From Clostridia bacterium (GTDB lineage Bacteria; Bacillota; Clostridia; Oscillospirales; CAG-272), in assembly GCA_017621655.1 (NCBI GenBank), contig JAGASS010000004.1, positions 1 through 35,485 on the forward strand: a stretch of DNA of 35,485 nucleotides, written 5' to 3'. A program made the translations under genes and the position numbers. Positions 1 through 8,829 of this stretch are shown one piece after another; position 1 is the stretch's first letter; every line of letters starts with the position of its first letter. Below the pieces are notes generated by a model, which did no database searches, was not told where the DNA came from, and saw only the letters and a program-made list of their open reading frames with translations.

Positions 1-167
1 GCTTCCGTAGGGCGGGGGCTTGCTCCCGCCGTTACCAAAGGTATAGAATATACAAAATACGGGCAAATAGCAGAAGAACAATTATTGTTGTTAGAAAAAC
101 GGTATCCGTATTTTGTATATTCTATACCTTTGGTAACGGCGGGAGCAAGCCCCCGCCCTACGGAAGC
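1..167. repeat. 62-bp perfect inverted repeat with 43-nt spacer
   Basis: Bases 1-62 are exactly the reverse complement of 106-167, with 63-105 as spacer. Each arm contains a family A REP of the GTAGGGCGGG subtype (7-31 and 137-161). The arm also encodes part of a RAYT protein. The spacer, read on the plus strand, encodes the expected RAYT continuation (KYGQIAEEQLLLLEKRYPYF), but the gene's N-terminus lies on the minus strand. The arrangement therefore looks like a fold-back at the short native inverted repeat AAATACGG/CCGTATTT. It touches the window edge, so the arms may be longer. It could be a real palindrome or an end-of-contig chimera. Confidence 0.85.
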
Positions 168-302
168 GTCGTTGAAATTTTTAATACGTGATAACAGACA
201 TTTTCGCCCATCTATGCATATTGTTATAAAATATGCGCCCGCTGAACTATAATCGTATTTTTTTAATCGAGGATGTTTCCTCTTCGGTAGTTCCTTATCC
301 AT
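1..302 (-). pseudogene. RAYT (REP-associated tyrosine transposase), 5' part, rearranged and cut by the window edge
   Basis: The minus strand from 302 encodes MDKELPKRKHPRLKKYDYSS, then a GAYFITIC motif, which is the N-terminus of RAYT/Y1_Tnp HUH transposases (IS200-like fold). These enzymes nick single-stranded palindromic REP DNA. The start at 302 is chosen because GGGCGATGAA precedes it as ribosome binding site, as in the two other RAYT copies of this window. After about 45 residues the frame enters a REP of the GTAGGGCGGG subtype and then the inverted repeat at 1-167, where the coding segment with KYGQIAEEQ lies in the wrong orientation. The HUH and Tyr motifs are not present. It follows the HTH gene at 319-576 by 16 bases on the same strand. 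It is a remnant or an assembly-edge artefact, but family membership is clear. Confidence 0.75.
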
Positions 303-318
303 TTCATCGCCCATAATA

Positions 319-576
319 TCATATCAAATCACTATCAACAGAGATTAACTGCACAATATCCACTTCCAACGTTCTTGCAAAAATAACAAGGTCAATATCG
401 GTAACGAAACGCTCGCCGTTTTCTACGCGGCGAATAAAATAATGGTCTACGTCATATCCGAGAAGCTGCATTTTCGCCGCTAACTTTCTTTGAGACATTT
501 TCTTTTCCTTGCGTATCTGCATTATTTTTTGACCTGTAATGTTATTTTTCCCATCCGATGCTTTGATCTTAAACAT
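319..576 (-). CDS. small XRE-type helix-turn-helix regulator (85 aa)
   Basis: An 85-residue Cro/C1-type HTH protein. The segment from about residue 15 to 75 carries the typical pattern (MQIRKEKKMSQRKLAAKM, a turn with an RRVENGER recognition region, then a DLVIFARTLEV helix), which fits HTH_3 DNA-binding domains. It has no extra effector domain. The start ATG (574-576) is preceded on the minus strand by a GGGGG run. It is divergent from the lipoprotein gene at 707. The intergenic region holds an inverted repeat, TTGTTGAACACTATT / AATAGTATTCAACAA, that brackets a promoter and is a plausible operator for this protein. Target and ligand are unknown. Confidence 0.8.
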   Translation of the reverse strand: MFKIKASDGKNNITGQKIMQIRKEKKMSQRKLAAKMQLLGYDVDHYFIRRVENGERFVTDIDLVIFARTLEVDIVQLISVDSDLI

Positions 577-600
577 TTTTCCCCCGATAAATAAAAAAAT

Positions 601-673
601 TTGTTGAACACTATTTACTTTTTTATTATTCTATGCTATAATTAGCAAAGAATTGGTGAATAGTATTCAACAA
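601..673. promoter_or_regulatory. divergent promoter with 15-bp inverted-repeat operator
   Basis: TTGTTGAACACTATT (601-615) and AATAGTATTCAACAA (659-673) are inverted repeats matching at 14 of 15 positions. Between them lies a plus-strand sigma-A promoter: TTTACT (614-619), 17-bp spacer, TATAAT (637-642). It points at the lipoprotein gene at 707. The left half-site also lies just upstream of the HTH gene on the other strand. Binding by the HTH protein is inferred from position only. Confidence 0.6.
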
Positions 674-706
674 TTAATGTATTTAATTTTTTTGGAGGAA
701 AAACAA

Positions 707-1054
707 ATGAAAAAAACAATTAAAACAATCAGTATTATTCTATGCGCAATAATGTTCGTTACTTTATTTACGGCTTGTGGTAAGCTGTCAGAAAAGGATG
801 TTATTGGAGTGTGGATGTCCCCAGAAGAAGATAGAGAAGATTATTTTGTTACTCTTTCAATTGAAGAAAATGGTAAATGCTCGATGTTAATTTTAGATAT
901 GAACACCGCAGCAATGGAGAGTGATGATGGAACTTGGGAAATAAAAGATAATACTTTGATCTGCGTTTTTTCAGATGTTACTATGGAGTTAACCTATGAA
1001 CAGGGAAAGCTTATTACGACAAATGGTAAAATCCTTACTAAATCTGATAAATAA
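707..1054 (+). CDS. small lipoprotein (115 aa)
   Basis: The protein begins MKKTIKTISIILCAIMFVTL followed by a lipobox FTAC, so it is predicted to be lipid-anchored on the outer face of the membrane at that Cys. The mature part (about 90 residues) is rich in Glu/Asp and ends in a beta-rich segment (ITTNGKILTKSDK). It resembles small lipocalin-like DUF lipoproteins of Firmicutes (a GVWMSPEED start, then TWEIKDNTLICVFSD), but the family cannot be named with certainty. The start at 707 is chosen over an upstream in-frame ATG because TTGGAGGAAAAACAA precedes it and because it gives a clean signal peptide. It is first in a three-gene run after the promoter at 614-642. Confidence 0.75.
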   Translation: MKKTIKTISIILCAIMFVTLFTACGKLSEKDVIGVWMSPEEDREDYFVTLSIEENGKCSMLILDMNTAAMESDDGTWEIKDNTLICVFSDVTMELTYEQGKLITTNGKILTKSDK

Positions 1055-1100
1055 TCAGCTTAATCCGTTGTGTATCTTATAATTAGGAGTAATAAAAATC

Positions 1101-1286
1101 TTGTTAAAATATTTATACAATACCAGAACCGGAAAACTTCATATTGAAGGATACTGTCATAATGCTATAAGCGGAAATCCAAATATGAAATCATTTTACT
1201 CGGAAAAAGAAGCATTAGCTTACGATGGGCGCGCGGTAGGATTTTGTAAACTATGCGAAAAGAAACGTGCATCTAAAATAAAATAA
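1101..1286 (+). CDS. small Cys/His protein, Ada-like zinc-binding fold (61 aa)
   Basis: A 61-residue protein with LHIEGYCHN near residue 13-21 and FCKLCEKK near 48-55. A His/Cys followed about 30 residues later by CxxC, with the EKEALAYDGRAVGFC pattern, is like the Ada-type metal-binding fragment that Firmicutes often carry as a short stand-alone or C-terminal domain (general family pattern: H-x-x-x-C, then S-x-x-E-A, then C-x-x-C). It is probably zinc-binding. Start is TTG at 1101, with AGGAG at 1084-1088, so spacing is long and the start is less sure. It lies between two lipoprotein genes and is likely cotranscribed with them. Function unknown. Confidence 0.6.
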   Translation: MLKYLYNTRTGKLHIEGYCHNAISGNPNMKSFYSEKEALAYDGRAVGFCKLCEKKRASKIK

Positions 1287-1300
1287 AAGGATATATAATT

Positions 1301-1657
1301 ATGAAAAAGGTTCTAATTTTAATTTTTGGGCTCGTGTTATGTCTCACTCTCTGCGTAGCATGTAGCGAAGAAGATACTATTGATGAAAACGAGGCAATTT
1401 CCAAAGCAAAATATTCCAATGAAACAGCTGACCAATTGTCTTTATTACTTGGTTTTTCGTCATATGAAAAACCAATTTATACGTATTCCTCTGCTCAGAA
1501 AAATAGTGATGGCGACTGGACTATTGTTTTAGAAGGAAAAATGAGCGGATACAAATTTAGTGATAAATATAGAGAAAATAAAATAACAAAAGAATTTAGA
1601 TACACTACAACTGTTACTGATTGGGGATCTGTTTTGCGCGGTGATTTAATTGATTAA
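1301..1657 (+). CDS. small lipoprotein (118 aa)
   Basis: The N-terminus MKKVLILIFGLVLCLTL leads to the lipobox CVAC, so a lipid-anchored extracellular protein of about 100 mature residues is predicted. An acidic linker (SEEDTIDENEA) follows. The rest alternates polar residues with aromatic ones (YTYSSAQKNSDGDWTIVLEG, then FRYTTTVTDWG), a beta-rich pattern. No known domain is recognised. An AGGATATATAATT Shine-Dalgarno region precedes the ATG. It ends 33 bases before a strong terminator shared with gyrA, which closes the three-gene unit. Confidence 0.7.
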   Translation: MKKVLILIFGLVLCLTLCVACSEEDTIDENEAISKAKYSNETADQLSLLLGFSSYEKPIYTYSSAQKNSDGDWTIVLEGKMSGYKFSDKYRENKITKEFRYTTTVTDWGSVLRGDLID

Positions 1658-1689
1658 TAATATACTAATATTAAGAACTAATAGCATTT

Positions 1690-1722
1690 AAAAAGCAGAG
1701 GCATTCGCCTCTGCTTTCATTT
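1690..1722. terminator. bidirectional intrinsic terminator
   Basis: AAAAAGCAGAGGC and GCCTCTGCTTT form a stem with a short ATTC loop, flanked by A and T runs. It can end the lipoprotein unit (plus) and gyrA (minus). The GCAGAGGC stem recurs in five more terminators of this window. Confidence 0.9.
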
Positions 1723-1723
1723 T

Positions 1724-4210
1724 TTATTCCTCTATTTCGACCTCAACTGCTTCGGTATCGGTTTCTTCCTCGGTTTCTTCTTCCTCTTCTACGACTGCGA
1801 AGTTACAGATCTTAGCATCTGTACGCATTACGATGACGCCGGAGGCGGTTCTTCCGTAGATGGAAATTTCATTTACTCTGGTACGGATGACGATTCCCTC
1901 GTCGGTAATGAGGAGAATATCGTCGGTCTCGTCGACCGCCGCGATGCAAGCGAGCTTACCGGTCTTATCGGTAATGTTATGGCATCTCATACCCTTACCG
2001 CCGCGGTGATGTGCGGCGAATTCAGAGAATTCACATCTCTTACCGAAGCCGTTTTCGGTGATGGTAAGGAGCATCTTGCTCTCGTCAACTACCGTTACAC
2101 CGGCAACGTAATCATCTTCACCGGGACGGATACCGATAACGCCGCGTGCGCTTCTGCCCGTCGGGGTGATGGAGCTGATTGCAAATCTTACTGCGTTACC
2201 CTGTGCGGTCGCGAGGAACAATTCGTCCTCGTCGTTTGTCAGACGAACGTAGATAAGCTCGTCATCCTCGTCGAGGGTGATCGCACGCTTACCGCCCTTT
2301 CTCTGATAAGCGAACTCGGAGATAGGTGTGCGCTTAACGATACCGTTCTTGGTAACGAAGGTCAGGCAGTTTTCGCCCTCGAAGCTATCAACAGACACGA
2401 GCGCCGTGATCTTCTCGTCCTTTTCAAGCTCGATGATATTGACAGCCGCCGTTCCCTTTGCGGTACGCGAACTCTCGGGGATAAGATACGCTTTTCTTAC
2501 GTGGATCTTACCGCTTGTGGTAAACATAAGCAGGTGCGAATGGGAGTTGACTGCGACCATCTGGTCAACGACGTCCTCTTCCTTCGTCGTCATGCCGATA
2601 ATTCCCTTACCGCCTCGTCTCTGTGCCGAGTAGGTATCGGAGGGGATACGCTTGATGTAGCCGTCCTTCGTGAGCGTGATAACGCAGGTATGACGCTCAA
2701 TGAGGTCCTCGTAGACGATCTCCTGCTCGGCAGGAACGATGTCTGTACGGCGTGCATCGGAATAGCGGTTCTTGATATCAAGAAGGTCGTTCTTGATGAT
2801 CTCACGAATACGCCAATCGTTAGCAAGTATATCCTCAAGATCGGCAATAAGCTCAGTCAGCTTCTTAAGTTCGTCCTCGACCTTCTGTCTTTCAAGACCT
2901 GTGAGCTTACCGAGAGTCATTTCAACTATCGCCTGCGCCTGAATATCGGAAAGTCCGAAGCGCTCGCAAAGCGTTTCCTTAGCAGCAGGAATGCTCTCGG
3001 AGGTCTTCATTATCTCTATGATCTCGTCGATATTGTCGGTAGCAATAATGTAACCCTCAAGAATATGCGCTCTTGCCTTCGCTTTTGCGAGGTCGTAGAC
3101 CGTTCTGTTACGGATAACGTTCTCCTGATGCTTGATGTACTCGTCAAGGATCTGAGGAAGCGAAAGGATCTTCGGCTCGCCGTTTACTATCGCGAGCATA
3201 TTTATAGAGCAGGTATCCTGAAGCTGTGAATATTTATAAAGCTGATTAAGTATTATCTGACCGTTTGCGTCACGGCGGTAATCGACAACGATCTTAATGC
3301 CGTGCTTAGATGACAAGTCGCGGATGTCGGTTATTCCCTCGATACGCTTGTTGCGTACAAGGTCCGACATCGCCTCAACGAGCATACTCTTATTGACCAT
3401 ATAAGGTATCTCGGTGATCGTGATAGTACGCTTTTCCTCGTCTATATCCGCCTTTGCGCGGACCATAACGCGTCCCTTACCCGTCGTGTATGCCTCAAGG
3501 ATTCCGTTTACGCCGTAAACGGTTGCGGCAGTCGGAAAATCGGGGCCCTTGATGTAGTCCATAAGCTGAGGAACGGTACAGTCGGGGTTTTCCATACGGA
3601 ATACAGTCGCGTCAACAACCTCGCCGAGGTTGTGAGGCGGAACGTTCGTCGCCATACCGACAGCAATACCGACGGCACCGTTAACAAGGAAGTTCGGGAA
3701 GCGCGAGGGGAGCACGTCCGGCTCGTCGCGCGTGTTATCGAAGTTCTTGTTCATCTTAACGACGTTCTTGCCGAGGTCGCGCATCATTTCGTCACTCAGA
3801 CGAGAAAGACGCGCTTCGGTATAACGGTAAGCTGCAGGGGGGTCACCGTCTATAGAACCGTAGTTACCCTTACCTTCAACAAGGGGATAACGGTAAGAGA
3901 AGTTCTGCGCCATACGAACCATCGTTCCGTAAACGGCAGAGTCACCGTGCGGATGATAACGTCCGAGAACGTTACCGACGGTCGTCGCACTCTTACGGAA
4001 CGGGTTGTCGTGGGTGAGATTGTCCTCGTGCATAGCGTAAAGGATTCGTCTCTGTCCCGGCTTCATACCGTCGCGGACGTCCGGAAGCGCACGGGAGATG
4101 ATTACGCTCATCGAGTACTGGATGAAGGAGGTCTTTACCTCTCTTTCCATTTCAATGTCAACTATCTTCTGGTCGGGAAAAATAATCGGCTTCTGTTCTT
4201 CTTTGCTCAT
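1724..4210 (-). CDS. gyrA: DNA gyrase subunit A
   Basis: GyrA cuts and rejoins DNA in the GyrA2GyrB2 complex that introduces negative supercoils. The 828-residue protein has the breakage-reunion domain with the catalytic Tyr in [11 protein letters not shown] (about residue 120) and the beta-pinwheel C-terminal domain with a canonical GyrA-box, QRRGGKG, which separates it from ParC. The tail is very acidic ([25 protein letters not shown]), a feature known to tune supercoiling in some GyrA proteins. The start at 4210 (MSKEEQKP) is preferred over an upstream in-frame ATG at 4279 because an AAAGGAAG site precedes it; the upstream start would also put DnaA boxes in the coding region. In the quinolone pocket, [15 protein letters not shown] keeps the Ser but has Gly where E. 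coli has Asp87. It lies downstream of gyrB across a 470-bp DnaA-box region. Confidence 0.98.
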   Translation of the reverse strand: MSKEEQKPIIFPDQKIVDIEMEREVKTSFIQYSMSVIISRALPDVRDGMKPGQRRILYAMHEDNLTHDNPFRKSATTVGNVLGRYHPHGDSAVYGTMVRMAQNFSYRYPLVEGKGNYGSIDGDPPAAYRYTEARLSRLSDEMMRDLGKNVVKMNKNFDNTRDEPDVLPSRFPNFLVNGAVGIAVGMATNVPPHNLGEVVDATVFRMENPDCTVPQLMDYIKGPDFPTAATVYGVNGILEAYTTGKGRVMVRAKADIDEEKRTITITEIPYMVNKSMLVEAMSDLVRNKRIEGITDIRDLSSKHGIKIVVDYRRDANGQIILNQLYKYSQLQDTCSINMLAIVNGEPKILSLPQILDEYIKHQENVIRNRTVYDLAKAKARAHILEGYIIATDNIDEIIEIMKTSESIPAAKETLCERFGLSDIQAQAIVEMTLGKLTGLERQKVEDELKKLTELIADLEDILANDWRIREIIKNDLLDIKNRYSDARRTDIVPAEQEIVYEDLIERHTCVITLTKDGYIKRIPSDTYSAQRRGGKGIIGMTTKEEDVVDQMVAVNSHSHLLMFTTSGKIHVRKAYLIPESSRTAKGTAAVNIIELEKDEKITALVSVDSFEGENCLTFVTKNGIVKRTPISEFAYQRKGGKRAITLDEDDELIYVRLTNDEDELFLATAQGNAVRFAISSITPTGRSARGVIGIRPGEDDYVAGVTVVDESKMLLTITENGFGKRCEFSEFAAHHRGGKGMRCHNITDKTGKLACIAAVDETDDILLITDEGIVIRTRVNEISIYGRTASGVIVMRTDAKICNFAVVEEEEETEEETDTEAVEVEIEE

Positions 4211-4235
4211 TTTTTTCTTCCTTTTCTCTTCTTGG

Positions 4236-4658
4236 TTTTCCACAGGTTTTCCCTGTGGAAAACTTTTGCGTCGGCTCAAATTTTTTGTTCGGCGTTGTGG
4301 AAAACCGTCGCCGTTTTAATTTTTTTGCCTTTTATGCGTGGAAAATTCACTTTACTGTGGAAAAGTTTTGCACATTTTTCTGAGTTATCCACAGTTTTAT
4401 CAACAGAAATTTCTGTCTTTTCGCGTTGTAAAGCGTCAAAATATCGGCTTTACACACTGTTTTATCGGGTATTTCTTAAAAGTTTTCCACAGAATCGGTC
4501 ATATTGTGGAAAACTGTTTTACTTTTCCACAATTTTGTTTTTGGGGTTGTGAATAAATGAATAATTGTAGGTTTAAGGTTTATCAATTCGTTTTGGAAAC
4601 CGCGCCACGATTTTGTAGGGGGCGACGTCCTCGACGCCCCCTACAATTATGTGGATAA
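4236..4658. promoter_or_regulatory. dense DnaA-box cluster between gyrB and gyrA
   Basis: Eleven 9-mers fit or nearly fit the DnaA box TTATNCACA. TTATCCACA occurs at 4385-4393 and, inverted, at 4650-4658; TTATTCACA (inverted) at 4548-4556; TTATCAACA at 4397-4405. The variant TTTTCCACA occurs seven times in both orientations: 4236-4244, 4254-4262, 4296-4304, 4356-4364, 4483-4491, 4505-4513 and 4523-4531. The first two form a hairpin just before the gyrA start. This may be part of the origin, a DnaA titration site or a DnaA-controlled gyrA promoter region. Confidence 0.75.
4615..4644. repeat. family A REP, single perfect hairpin
   Basis: GTAGGGGG at the left pairs with CCCCCTAC at the right. 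Inside are an unpaired CGA and a CGTC/GACG mini-stem with a CTC loop. It lies inside the DnaA-box region, next to the box at 4650. Confidence 0.9.
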
Positions 4659-4683
4659 CGGCTCTAATCTTAACGAAAAATAC

Positions 4684-6705
<2,022 letters not shown>

Positions 6706-6799
6706 TAATATTAGACATAGTTTTATATATTGACATTAGAACATATCACTAATAACTATAAAGATACAATGTATGTTTAGCTTTTAGAAGACGTTTTTT

Positions 6800-6850
6800 T
6801 ACCTTCTCCAGTGGGAGAAGGTGTCGGCATAGCCGACGGATGAGGTGTCA
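6800..6850 (+). repeat. family B palindromic repeat, copy 1 (3' side of DUF559)
   Basis: Hairpin 1 is CCTTCTCC/GGGAGAAGG, hairpin 2 is TCGGC with TAGCCGA, and the tail is CGGATGAGGTGTCA. The final TCA (6848-6850) is the complement of the TGA stop of the DUF559 remnant. It is inverted relative to copy 2 at 7229-7276, with the GGATGAGG ends facing the gene. Confidence 0.85.
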
Positions 6851-7221
6851 TTTTAAGGGTTTTAGATTATCAAAGGTCAAATTAAATTTTTTTAAAATAT
6901 CTTTTACAACCCCATCGAAATTATTATTTAAATCAAAATTTGAATATCTCAGCACCGTAATTCCCCACTGAGATAGCTTTTTGTCTCTTTCAGCATCATC
7001 GTTTTTGTGTTGAGGGCATAATGCTGAGCACCATCTAATTCGATTACCGTTTTCTTTTCAGCAATATAAAAATCAACAATATAGTCGCAGATGTTATGCT
7101 GTCGTCTAACATTGAACGGTAGGCGTTTTAGAAATTTGTACCATATTTTTTTCTCTTCAGGAGTCATATTCTTTCGAAGAGTTCTCGCGTTCTCAACAAG
7201 TTTTTTGTTATATGGTATCAC
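6848..7221 (-). pseudogene. DUF559 endonuclease-like gene with a frameshift
   Basis: The first frame (7221 to about 7010) encodes VENARTLRKNMTPEEKKIWY, then RRQHNICDYIVDFYIAEKK and VIELDGAQHY, the hallmark of DUF559 proteins, which have a Vsr/PD-(D/E)XK-like endonuclease fold. After HYAL the match continues only in another frame (NDDAERDKKLSQWGITVLRY, then SNFDLNNNFDGVVKDILKKF) to a TGA at 6848-6850. One base appears to be missing near 7010-7015; the uncorrected frame stops at 6949. The start is GTG at 7221, with AGGAG supplied by the end of the family B repeat copy 2. The gene sits between inverted family B repeats, between remB and gyrB, where other Firmicutes have no such gene. It is inferred to be an inserted element. 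Sequencing error cannot be excluded. Confidence 0.75.
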
Positions 7222-7228
7222 TCAATTA

Positions 7229-7276
7229 CTCCTCATCCACCGCTATCGCGGTCCCCCTTCTCCCTCAGGAGAAGGT
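7229..7276 (-). repeat. family B palindromic repeat, copy 2 (5' side of DUF559)
   Basis: On the minus strand: ACCTTCTCC/GGGAGAAGG hairpin, then GACCGC/GCGGT hairpin with a GATA-type loop, then GGATGAGGAG. The last GAGGAG serves as Shine-Dalgarno for the DUF559 gene. Hairpin 2 differs in sequence from copy 1 but stays complementary. Confidence 0.85.
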
Positions 7277-7294
7277 CGATTCTCGTCTCTGTTT

Positions 7295-7531
7295 TTATTC
7301 AACTCTACCGATGAGGGCTTGCGTTGAGATCTGGGAAAAGTACACTTTTCCGTCGTTTGTGAGTATAAATGACTTCGGGACTTCTTCAAAAAGTGCTTCG
7401 GTCATACCGTTTATTTCTCTACCCTTGAGGAATTTTTTCGTATCCTGTGATACCGTTGCGGTATCCATATCGAAGATGCCGATTATGTTTTTTAGGCGTA
7501 GACTTTTGTTATTTCCTGCATGTAAGAACAT
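7295..7531 (-). CDS. remB: RemB/YaaB-like DUF370 regulator
   Basis: A 78-residue protein of the DUF370 (RemA/RemB) family: MFLHAGNNKSLRLKNIIGIF near the N-terminus, then ATVSQDTKKFLKGRE and PKSFILTNDGKVYFSQIS. RemA of Bacillus subtilis is an oligomeric DNA-binding activator of matrix genes; the YaaB/RemB paralogue is encoded between recF and gyrB, exactly as here. Synteny therefore supports RemB rather than RemA. The protein is cytoplasmic and has no signal sequence. It is separated from recF by a paired REP element (7578-7717) and from gyrB by the DUF559 insertion, so the ancestral recF-remB-gyrB operon has been opened by mobile sequence on both sides. Confidence 0.88.
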   Translation of the reverse strand: MFLHAGNNKSLRLKNIIGIFDMDTATVSQDTKKFLKGREINGMTEALFEEVPKSFILTNDGKVYFSQISTQALIGRVE

Positions 7532-7577
7532 ACTGCGTAGGCCTTTCGTTATGCTTAATGATTGCTCCCGCGTAATT

Positions 7578-7717
7578 GTAGGGGGCGACGTCCTCGACGC
7601 CCCGTTTCAAAGGTGATGTAATTTTTGTTTTATAACACTTAATGTTATAAATTCAATTTTATCCCTTCAGATAATTTAATTGTGGTATTTCGGGGCGTCG
7701 AGGACGTCGCCCCCTAC
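7578..7717. repeat. family A REP inverted pair (about 140 bp)
   Basis: Two REPs of the GTAGGGGGCG/CGCCCC subtype in opposite orientation (7578-7604 and 7691-7717) with their GTAG ends outward. The spacer is AT-rich and contains ATAACACTTAATGTTAT. The whole has the look of a MITE with 27-bp terminal inverted repeats, lying between remB and recF. Confidence 0.9.
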
Positions 7718-7761
7718 ATTGTGTTGCAAAAATTTATTACGTTACTCGGTAAATTCTAACG

Positions 7762-8829
7762 TCACACAACAGCCCCATTATTTACGTTATAAACCTTACA
7801 GGGTGTATCAATTTTATCGCAGGACGTGATAATTACCTGCTTATTTTCAATGCCTGAGAGGAGATATTCACGTCTTTTTTCGTCAAGCTCACTCAAAATA
7901 TCATCAAATAGAAATACAGGATAAGTTCCGCTGACCTCGCGTGAAAGCTCGCCCTCGGCGATCTTCATAGAAAGCGCGACCGACCTTTGCTGTCCTTGCG
8001 AGCCGAATGCACGCGCCTCGCGTCCGTTCAGCATTATTTCTATATCGTCCTTATGAGTACCGTACAGCGTTGCGCCGAAGCGTAATTCTCTATCGCGGTT
8101 TTCGGTAAGGAGAGAGAGGTATTCTTCCTTTGTTTTACGCGTTTGATAGACAAGCTTGCAGCTTTCCTTGCCGCACGTCATATCGTTTATTATCTCGTCA
8201 CTTACGACGCTTAGACGCGACACGTAAATATCGCGTTTTTCCGATATTATCTCTGCCTCTAAAGCGAGCTGCTCGGAGTAAACGTCGGAAAGTAAGAATA
8301 TATTATCATCCCGACGGTCACGCGCCATTTTTATCAGCGCATTTCGCTGTGAAAGCAGTGCGTTATACTTTTGAAGAGACCTTAGATAATCGGTATCGGT
8401 CTGCGACAGTGCATGGTCTATAAATTTTCGTCTCACCGACGGCCCGTCCTTGACTATCGACAGGTGCTCGGGACAGAACAGCACGGCGCGGAACTTTCCG
8501 ACGACCTCGCTCAGGCGCGTTATCGGAACTCCGTTAAGAGAGCAGAAGCGCTTACCTATCCTCGGCACGAAGCGGAAAAGCATTTCGTTTTCGCGCTTGC
8601 CGTCAAAAAACGTCATCTCTATCTGTCCGTATTCGGTTCCAAAGCGTACAAGCTCGTTTTCGTGCACTGTACGGAAGGATCTGCCGCCCGCGAAGAAATA
8701 CACCCCTTCGAGTATATTCGTCTTTCCTTGCCCGTTTAAGCCGTTAAAAACGGTGACGGACTCCGATGGGAGGACCGACGCGTATTCGATGTTACGAAAA
8801 TTTTTATAGACGATCTTCCGTATGATCAT
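7762..8829 (-). CDS. recF: DNA replication and repair protein RecF
   Basis: RecF is an SMC-like ATPase that loads RecA at gapped DNA through RecO and RecR. The 355-residue protein has the Walker A motif GLNGQGKTNILE near residue 30, an ABC-type signature region (FGSQGQQRSVALSMKIAE) and Walker B FLFDDILSELDEKRR near residue 310, in the usual order and spacing. Its ATG overlaps the dnaN stop (8826-8829), which indicates translational coupling. The yaaA (S4-domain) gene often found between dnaN and recF is missing. Downstream a REP pair separates it from remB. Confidence 0.97.
   Translation of the reverse strand: MIIRKIVYKNFRNIEYASVLPSESVTVFNGLNGQGKTNILEGVYFFAGGRSFRTVHENELVRFGTEYGQIEMTFFDGKRENEMLFRFVPRIGKRFCSLNGVPITRLSEVVGKFRAVLFCPEHLSIVKDGPSVRRKFIDHALSQTDTDYLRSLQKYNALLSQRNALIKMARDRRDDNIFLLSDVYSEQLALEAEIISEKRDIYVSRLSVVSDEIINDMTCGKESCKLVYQTRKTKEEYLSLLTENRDRELRFGATLYGTHKDDIEIMLNGREARAFGSQGQQRSVALSMKIAEGELSREVSGTYPVFLFDDILSELDEKRREYLLSGIENKQVIITSCDKIDTPCKVYNVNNGAVV

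Noticed and set aside
653..706. Longer start for the first lipoprotein
   Set aside because: The upstream ATG lies within the operator half-site and has no Shine-Dalgarno, whereas 707 has a strong one and gives a normal lipoprotein signal.
1979..3229. 416-aa open frame on the plus strand opposite gyrA
   Set aside because: It is a shadow frame of gyrA with low-complexity composition, no ribosome binding site and no recognisable domain; gyrA is unambiguous.
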